Source of the DNA: Ailanthus altissimus
Taxonomy: Eukaryota; Streptophyta; Magnoliopsida; Sapindales; Simaroubaceae
Length of the DNA stretch: 64,000 bases
Reading direction: 5' to 3'
Assembly: GCA_946807835.1 (NCBI GenBank)
Contig: OX327694.1
Location: 9,126,001-9,190,000 of the forward strand
The stretch's first letter is position 1, and each line of letters opens with the position of its first letter. Position numbers and translations under genes: made by a program. Below are positions 55,371-64,000 of the stretch, piece by piece. The notes under the pieces are model-generated. The model was not told the origin of the DNA. It saw only the letters and a list, made by a program, of their open reading frames with translations, and searched no databases.

Positions 55371-56480
55371 ATTCAATTAAATTGAAGTTGAAATTAGATT
55401 TTGAATTATAACATTCAGTATAATTAAAATTGAAATTAAAATTAAAATTATAACATTTAACGTAATTGAAATTGGAATTGGAGTATGAATTATAACATTT
55501 AACGTAATTGAAATTAGAGTTATAACATTTAATGTAATTGAAATTGAAATTAGAATTATAACATTTAACGTAATTGAAATCAAAAATGAATTTTGAATTA
55601 TAACATTTAACGTAATTGAAATTGAAATTAGAATTAAAATTATAACATTTAACGTAATCGAAATCGAAATTGAAATTATAATATTCAACATAATTTAATT
55701 GAATTTAAAAATTACAATTGGAATTATAATTTTAACGTAATTGAAATTGAAATTAGAATTGAAATTATAACATTTAACATAATTCAAATTGAAATTAGAA
55801 TTGGAATTATAATATTTAACAGAATTGAAATTGAAATTAGAATTATAAATTATAATATTTAACGCAATTGAATTTGAAATTAGATTTTAAAATATAATAT
55901 TTAACATAATTAACATTAAAATTAGAATTAAAATCATAACATGTAATGTAATTAAATTTAAAATCAGAATTAGAATTATAACATTTAATGTAACTAAAAT
56001 TGAAATTAAAATTAAAATTTTAACATTTAACATAATGAAATTGAAATTATAACATTTAATTGAATTGAAATTGAAATTGCATTTGAAATTATAATATTTA
56101 ACATAATTGAAATCGAAATTGGAATTAGAATTATAACAATTAGCGTAATTGATATTTAAGTAAGAATTAAAATTGTAACATTTAAAGTAATTAAAATTAA
56201 ATTAGAATTGAAATTATAACATTTAACGCAATTGAAATTAAAATTAGAATTTAATGTATTTTAAATTGAAATTAAAATTAGAATCGAAATTATAATATGT
56301 ATTGTAATTGAAATTGAAAATAAAATTAGGTTTTAAATTATAACATTCAACATTGTTGAAATTATAAAATTTAACGTGACTGAAATTTAAAATTGAATTA
56401 TAACATTTAACGTAATTAAAAATAAATTTAGAATTATAATATTTAATATAATTAAAATTGAAATTATAAATAATCATGGT
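55371..56480 (-). repeat. AT-rich hierarchical satellite, right arm (inverted)
   Basis: The same unit in reverse complement: AATTATAACATTTAACGTAA plus hexamers GAAATT, AAAATT, GGAATT. About 1.1 kb, some 30 cores. With the left arm it forms an inverted repeat with a 180-base spacer. Confidence 0.95.
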
Positions 56481-58869
56481 TAATATAAAGTATCTAAAAT
56501 ATAAAAAAAAGAAATATACTCACAACTTTATATATGTTGAATTCTATTAATGTAGGCGTGTTTTCACTTTTTGCACATCTCACTAACAAATGTGCGAGAG
56601 TGTCCCCAATTATACATAAATTGCGAGTTTGTATTTAGTTACATAAAAAATAAAATATAATACAAGGAGATGATGCATCACACTTATCGTAGGGTGTGTT
56701 CCCACTGTTTGCACATTCAATTACAAATATGAGAGGGTATCCCCCACATATACATAAATTAGGTGTTTACATTTAACTGCACAAAAAATGTAATATAATA
56801 CAAGGGAATGATATTTTATAAGTGTCCTAAATAACCATAATTAATATAAAATACCTAAATAAAAATAATACATCTACAACTTTATGTATGTTATATCCTA
56901 CTAACGTAGGGCGTGTTCTCATTTTTTGCACTTCTCACCCACAAATGTGAGAGCGTGTCCTTACTTATATAAATTGCGTGTTTGCATTTAGCTGCAAAAA
57001 AAAATGTAAAATAATATAATGAGATGATATTTATAGGTGTCCTAAATAATCATAATTACTATAAATTACCTAAATAAAAAAAAAAGAAATAAATCCAAAA
57101 TTTTATGTATGTTGTATCCCACTAACATAGGGTGTATTATCACTTTTTACACCTCTCATCCATAAATATAAGAGGGTGTCCTTACTTTTCATAAATTGCG
57201 AGTTTGTATTTAGATGAACAAAAAATATAACATAATGTATTATGGATGTCTTAAATGACGATGGTTAATATAAAGTGCTTAAAAAAATTTAATTACATCT
57301 ATAACATGTTGTGTGTCGTATCTCACTTAACATAAGACGTATTCTCATTTTTTTATAAATTGTGAATTTGTATTTATCTGCACAAAAAATGTAATATAAT
57401 ACAATTGATGATATTTTATGAGTGTTATGAATTATCATGGTTAATATAAAAGTACTTAAAATAAAAGACAATTGAGTGCCTAAAAAAAAAGACAATTACA
57501 TCCATAACTTGTTGTATATTGTATCTCACTTAATATAGGGCATGTTTCCACTTTTTTCACCTGTCACCCACAAATATAAGACGGTGTTTCCATTTTTTCA
57601 TAAATTACGAGTTTGCATTTATCTGCAAAAAAAATATAATATAATACAAGAGATGATATTTTATGGGTGTCCTGAATAACCATGGTTAATATAAAAGTAC
57701 TTAAAATAAAAAAATATATATATCCACAACCTGTTGTGTGTTGTATCCCACTTAATATAAAACGTGTTCTCACTTTTTTGCACATGTTACCAACATATAG
57801 AAGAGTGTGTTCCCACTTTTTCATAAATTACGAGTTTGTATTTTTCTGCATACAGAAAATAATATAATATAAATAATGATATTTTATGGGTGTCCTGAAT
57901 AACTATGGTTAATATAAAAGTATCTAAAATTAAAAAAATAATAATAATTATATCCACAACCTGCTACATGTTGTATCCTATTTAATATAGAACTTGTTTT
58001 CACTTTTTGCACCTGTCACCCACAAATATAAGAGGGTGTTCTTAACTTTTCATAAATTGAGTTTTATTAATTTGCACAAAAAATATAACATAATACAAGG
58101 GATGATATATTTTTGGGTGTTCTGAATAACCATGGTTAAAATAAAAGTACAAAAAATTTAAAAAAAAATTACATCTATAACCTGTTGTATGTTGTATCAC
58201 ATTTAATATAGAACGTGTTCCAATTCTTTGCACATCTCACCCACATATATAAGAGGGTTTCCTACTTTTTCATAAATTACGAGTTTGTATTTATCTGCAC
58301 AAAAAATGTAACATAATATAATTGATGATATTTTATGGATGTCTTGAATAACCATGGTTAATATAAAAAGTACCTAAAATAAAAAAAAATTATATCCACA
58401 ATTTGTTGTATGTTGTATCCCATATAATATAGAACGTGTACCCACTTTTTGTTCATGTCACCTACATATATATAAGAGGATGTTCTTATTTTTTTCATAT
58501 GCAAGTTTGTTTTTATTTGCATACAAAAAAATGTAACATAATATAAGAGATTAAATTTTATAGGTGTCCTAAATAATCATCGTTAATATAAAAAGTACCT
58601 AAAATATAAAAAAAATAATGACATCCACAATCTGTTATATGTTTTATCTCATTTAATGTAAGACGTGCTCCCACTTTTTGCACCTGTCACCCACATATAT
58701 AGAGGGTATTCTCACTTTTTCATAAATTATAAGTTTGCATTTCTCTGCACACAAAAAATATAACATAATATAGTGGATGATATATTATGGGTATTCTAAA
58801 TAACCGTGGTTAACTTAAAGTACTTAAAATTTAAAAAACAATTACACATAACCTATTATATATTGTATT
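56481..58869. repeat. About 225-bp satellite array, left part
   Basis: Unit words in order: CCATGGTTAATATAAAAGTAC, CCACAACCTGTTGTGTGTTG, TATCCCACTTAATATA, ACGTGTTCCCACTTTTTGCAC, CACCCACATATATAAGAGGG, CATAAATTACGAGTTTG and GATGATATTTTATGGGTGTCC. CCATGG-type starts lie near 57434, 57680, 57904, 58131, 58352, 58580 and 58805. Earlier units are shorter or truncated. Confidence 0.95.
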
Positions 58870-60972
58870 TGTTAAGGTTGATGCTTATGTGCTATCCCTG
58901 AATATACATATACTTGTGTATTTATACAAGTGTATATTCTCATTGAATCGCTAATACCTATTCATATGGTACTATGCAATGTAACATTACAGACATTGTA
59001 CGATATGAAAAAATTCAGATAAAATCTAAATGAGTTTATATAAGGGCTTATAGTTAGTCATGCTAAGATATATAAATGCTAAATGTAGAACAACTAAGTG
59101 TTAGTTGGTTATAATACTCAGCGAAGATCCAAGAGTTGGAACCTTGTCTGTAATGTGACATAGACCTGAGAATATACTAGTAACTGCATAGTTGCAAGAG
59201 TTGCAATCAGGTGCCAGAAAATGTTAGTTGTATAAGTATGATCTCAAATAATTATCCCTAATCTATTTTTGCCGATGCAGATCTGTCGGTAGATACCTTT
59301 ATATATAGATCAGCATATGTCATACCTATAGGGTATAGATGGTTGTTCCTAGGCGACCGTAAGCTTGGAGCTTGTATTGACATATGGATATCTAGTTAGG
59401 ACTGGATATAGGATAGACTCACGATGACCTCCGATAAACACCTTATGTAAGTCGTCAAAAGAGGGTTCTCTCGAGTTGAGTAGTATACATGGTCCTTTGA
59501 CTTGAGTGTCACGGTAGGCTTATAAGTGATCTATCATACTTTGGTTCCACGCATGTCATAGACATTTCATAGTGTGACCGCTGGGTGTCGTTGGGTATGG
59601 TCCAATGCTTATTGAGTCCGATGTGTACAAATATGGGATCCGTCAGCTCGCATAGGGAGTTAGATATCTAGATACTTCAAGACTGTATTTCAAAAAGTCT
59701 TGTGGCCATAAGAATTAATCCCGAAAAAGAGTTTCTGTCAGGATAGAATAATATGGTAAAAGAGTTTGCACATATTGTTCAGTGAAATACAATTTTGAAG
59801 ATAAGACATGGATGAGCACTAGGGGATTTGACGGTGATAATCTATATCCCCGCACATCCAGGATATCATGACGGAAGGACTATATATATGTGTTATAACC
59901 TCAACTTGCATGGTTCAACACGCTGATTTGTATATCCATAACGTGTGCATGGGGCATTGTTCACAGACTCATGGAATATTTTCATTTAACGAATTGGGCG
60001 TAGTCCTATGGAGTCGCGCGATATGGAGTGTACGCGTTGTGCACTGGACACCGTGCCAGATTAAATTTTTTAATCTAGTAATATTCAGCACTACCACGAA
60101 AATGCTTGCGTGTCTGTATTTAAGCGTTAAATATAACAATTAGTCAATAATTGTTATTTACTAATTGTATAATGAGACCCTTGGTTGAGTTTATCCAAGT
60201 TTGAGATTTGGTGAGACCCACTAGGGGGTAGACTTGGTAACTATTCATAAGGGGTAAAATGATCATTTTACATATTGATTATTTAATTATTAAATAATCA
60301 ATAATATCTCATTATAATATATTATTATATTATATTATATAATATTATTACATATATAATGGGTGATAATTGCCACCTATTATTATTATTAATATTATAT
60401 AATATATTATTTTATTATATATATATATGTGAGATGTGTGTGAGAAGTGAAGAGTTTGTGTGTTTTTGTGTTATGGGAAATGAAGGAAGGAAGAGTCTGT
60501 GTGTTTCATTTCTTCCATTTGTGTCGAAGAAGAAGAAAAGAAAAGTAAAAAAAATAAAATTATTTCATTTTTTTTAGTGGTGCCATGAGAAACAATTATA
60601 AATTATTTCAAATTCTATTTCTTTGTCCTTTTAGAGAAAATGATGAATATACATTACCGGCTATTTTGAGATTAAAAGTTAATCTTGTGCTGAATATGGG
60701 CTACTGTTCTAGCTCACTAAGCCCACTGAGTTGGTGACTAAAACTGCCGACGAGTTGGTCTCTATGCGAACTTTGAGGATATACGTGTATAACTTTACAC
60801 GTTTAGGTAACTTTTCAACACTACTAATATATTAATGAGATTAATATATTTTATTTATTGTGTTTATTATATGTTTTAATGCTTCCGCCGCATTTAGTAT
60901 GTATATGATACATATTTTATGCAATAAGCACAATTGCACATGCATACACCCACATGTATTAGATCCTCGATA
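58870..60972 (+). repeat. LTR-A copy 5, solo LTR in the satellite array
   Basis: Starts TGTTAAGGTTGATGC and ends CCTCGATA. 2103 bases, flanked by GTATT (58865-58869) and GTATC (60973-60977); other satellite units show GTATC at this place. It matches the reverse complement of copia-2's LTR in order throughout. No internal element sequence, so it formed by LTR recombination. It also shows that the array is older than the insertion. Confidence 0.9.
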
Positions 60973-61378
60973 GTATCCTACTTATTGTAAGACGTGTTCC
61001 CACTTTTTGCATCTTTCACCCACATATATAAATGGTGTTTTCACTTTTCATAAATTGCGAGTTTTCATTTATTTACACACAAAAATGTAATATAATACAA
61101 GAAATGATATTTTAGTTGTATCCTAAAAATTGAATTACATACAACATCATATATACTGTATCCTACTTAATGTACCACGTGTTTCTACTATTTGTAGATT
61201 TCATCAACAAAAGCTTATCTCCACTTCTACATACTTTGTGTGTTGTCAGTTATCATTAAAAAAATGTTACATAATATAAGTGATACTATTTTATTGGTCA
61301 CTTATATAAGCATGGTTTTTAAATATTTTACAAAAAAAAAATCACATACAACATAGGTATGTTTTATCACACTAAATA
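60973..61378. repeat. About 225-bp satellite array, right part
   Basis: Resumes GTATCCTACTTATTGTAAGA and continues for roughly two degenerate units. Confidence 0.85.
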
Positions 61379-64000
61379 TGTCACGCCCTAGACCCAACAG
61401 ATCTGACACACGACATCACTTACATTCATTTAATAATACTTAAACATTCATTTTAATTTCTTTCAGAATTATAGCAATTGAATTATGACTTGGACAATTA
61501 CTAAACCGGAGATATGCAGAGTTTTCTCAGAGATTAACACTCTACTACGTCACCAGTAGCAACTTTGTTACCGGAAGCCCAGAATATATTCATTGCAAAT
61601 TCTTACTTAAAATCAATCCATTACTACACTTGGTGAAACTTAAACTAAATCCAACCACACACAATAAAATAATACATAAGTATTTATTCAACAGGGACAA
61701 ATCAAATATTTTATCCCACGTGTCCCCAAATGAAACACTTAGCAACCTAACAACTTAGGGAACCCAAGGAACAGCAGAAGCCTTGCCAAATCCGCTAAGC
61801 ACACATGTACCTTATTTACCTGAAATCACCATAAACTATAATGAGTATAAAACTCAGTAAGCATACTAGTTTTTCATATATCAAATACAAATACATATAT
61901 GTACACAATGCATATGTATGATATGTTGTTATCAATCAAAATCATAATCTTATCAAATCACATATCATGTAAGCGCTTACACATTCTTTCAAAACACATA
62001 ATAGGAATACCATCACTCAACTACTACTTAGTAGGACTTACATATCACATATCACATAATGAGCCAAATGTCACTCGTAAGTGACATACCGTATGAGAGG
62101 AATAGTACAAGTGAGGTCTTTAAATCACACATATATAACGCTTATGCCCGAAGGTAAAAGCCAAGCCCTCACCCTGATCATCGGTGAGTCCTCTCACATG
62201 TACCAATACGCCACCACACGAATGTGATGACTCACTCTTCCTTTAGGTACCAATAGGATCCTCCCTACATACGGAACACATAACATATACCAATCCCAAA
62301 GGAAAGGCCACACATAAAGGCTCCACAATCACATAAAATGCCTACTAAGTTAACAGTGAATTCAAGTACCCTCAAAATACAAAATATTTCTCATGGACAT
62401 ATTACACTTCAAAAGCTTTCTTTATTAAACACATCTTATTTTGAAAGCTCACTTACAAAAACAGATGTATGCCCATGCTCAATGTCAATGCTCACATTCA
62501 GAAACATATATTCACATTTCATATCAAAATATACTTTGACATAACATAAACATATTCTTAACCCCATTTGCAAAATCATACAAAACAATTACTATGTTTA
62601 TTGTGATTTCAGTAAAAAGTCTAGTATACTTACCTCTTAACACTTTCAGCTACAAGACTTAAATCTCCTTAACCTATCAATGGAGATTAATCCTTTCATA
62701 AGCCTCAAAATTCACACAAAATACTTTAAATAGCTTACAAAATTATACACAATGCATTTATCACATCAAATTGGTCTAAATACTTGGTTTCTCAAAACCT
62801 GTCATTTTGCCCACTTACACTTAACAAAATTTTCTAATACATCAAATGATGTCCAATTACTCCGAAATCAGAATATATCATTCTTGACTCATATATACTT
62901 CTTATATATGAATATTATATCAAAATTCCTACACAATCCATTCCATACACACCATCGAATCCAAACTACAAACCTGACAGGATCAAGATACTTACTGAAC
63001 AGTATTCAATCTCCCAATTTTATAAAATCATATACTAACTCAAAAATTATAAAAATACCACATAATTACTCTTAACACATATCTCAGTCCATGATAAATA
63101 TTTATCTTCCAAATCACTGCCAAAAATATTTTAAAACTATTTTATTCCATAGCTTTAAAAATCTGTTAATCAAATACTGTAATGAGCGGATATAACTTAG
63201 AAAATTATAACATTTCAACCACATTGATCTAAATTCTCAATTCCGAGTATATCATATTAGACATATAAACGTATCATATTCCACAAATTCGTAATTTTTG
63301 AAGATCATTCAGTAGGACAAACATTGTTCGTCACTGTATTATACTGTTCACATAGGAAATTTCTAGAATTTCAGGGTCATTTTGGTAAATTCACAAAAAA
63401 TTCAATTTCTGGAATTTTGAATCAATTCAAAGTCTCAGATGATCCTAAACATGTCTAATTTCATATACTCAAAACTCAAAACTAGAATCGAATCACAACA
63501 ATTTATAAAATTCTTTGATCAAGAGACTATCAAGCAGAAATTCTACAATCCATCATGATTTATCAAACTATCTTATAGATCATCATCAATTCTCAAAATA
63601 TCATACGAAATACACATCAAATCCTCAATTATACATATTTTCAGAAATCAAAACTTAAAGAAATTAACATAATTAACACCAATAAATTGAGAAATAGTTG
63701 TGATATACCTCTTAAAATCCAAAATTCCAATTTCTTCTTCTTTTTCTTCTCCTTCTTCTCTTTCTCTCCCCTCTTTTCTCTCTTCTCTCTCTCTAAAAGA
63801 GGTAGCTCGACCAAAATGAGAGAATTAGGGTTTTAAAAGTGTATTTTTATACTAAGTGGCTAATTTTTGGTATTTACAAATTCACCCCCAAAACTTTCAA
63901 AGTATAACAATTTGGTCCCTAAAATAATTCCAAAGTCTTGCAAATAAACCCAATACTAATAGTATATCCTTAACCTATAAAAACACTACTAATAACAATA
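61379..64000 (-). repeat. Long Ty3/gypsy-type LTR running off the window
   Basis: Starts TGTCACGCCCTAGACCC. It contains a block of CACATATCACATAA and CTCACTCTTCCTTTAGGTACC words, a TC-rich run near 63725-63800 followed by GAATTAGGGTTTT, and a CACCCCCAAAACTTTCAAAG block near 63885. These are typical of long LTRs (over 2.6 kb) of chromovirus elements read on the reverse strand. The other LTR and any internal region lie outside the window. Frames within it are chance. Confidence 0.55.

Noticed and set aside
52588..56480. Several 70-100-codon frames rich in Ile, Leu and Asn
   Set aside because: They follow the hexamer/core satellite unit; length divisible by three keeps frames open on both strands. 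No domain, biased composition.
61899..63075. Short frames in the right-hand LTR
   Set aside because: AT-rich LTR sequence without gag or pol motifs.

Overview
The window is plant nuclear DNA, almost certainly from a eudicot. Evidence: an eLRR receptor-like protein (RLP) pseudogene, plant-type Ty1/copia and Ty3/gypsy elements primed by initiator tRNA-Met, an L1-type LINE, Athila-like gag/protease sequence, a chromodomain element, and AT-rich satellites. I see no intact host gene. The species cannot be named from this sequence.

Layout. 1-1195: LINE ORF2 remnant. 1266-4166: near-full-length RLP pseudogene (RLP-1). 4495-7694: reverse-strand chromodomain Ty3/gypsy element with a 532-codon gag-protease frame, a large pol deletion and two LTRs that do not match. 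7805-8877: retroposed element with a 14-bp target duplication and a poly(A) end. 9407-33269: a nest of retrotransposons. The outer shell is a decayed Ty3/gypsy element (gypsy-1: LTR/gag at 9407-10636, protease at 13692-14292, RNase H at 32782-33269). It is split by a solo LTR (10637-13691, itself carrying another solo LTR at 11677-13026) and by copia-1 (14293-32781). Copia-1 is in turn split by an Athila-like element (gypsy-2, from 16440), a reverse-strand copia (copia-2, 22735-29350) and a solo LTR (31335-32739) lying inside its 3' LTR.

33270-34772 holds a possible CACTA transposon end and an LTR fragment. 34772-37150 is the only stretch that looks low-copy; it has exon-like pieces on the reverse strand that I cannot identify. 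37371-38161 is the start of another copia. 38816-43946 is a truncated sibling of copia-2 (copia-3). 43947-50150 looks like an Ogre/Tat-type or LARD element whose interior is a mosaic of tandem repeats. 51028-51832 is a second, heavily deleted RLP pseudogene (RLP-2), paralogous to RLP-1. 52588-56480 is a hierarchical AT-rich satellite in two arms of opposite orientation around a 180-bp spacer, a foldback-like arrangement. 56481-61378 is a satellite of about 225 bp interrupted by a solo copia LTR. 61379-64000 is a long LTR running off the window.

The genes do not form an operon or pathway; the window records repeated insertion around a decayed RLP locus. The signals best worth following are the inverted AT satellite, the structured leaders shared by copia-2 and copia-3 (tandem hairpins, a four-times repeated motif and GC-rich palindromes), the GC palindrome that recurs in apparently unrelated LTR/leader regions, and the minisatellite mosaic. 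All homology calls come from reading motifs by eye; no database search was run.
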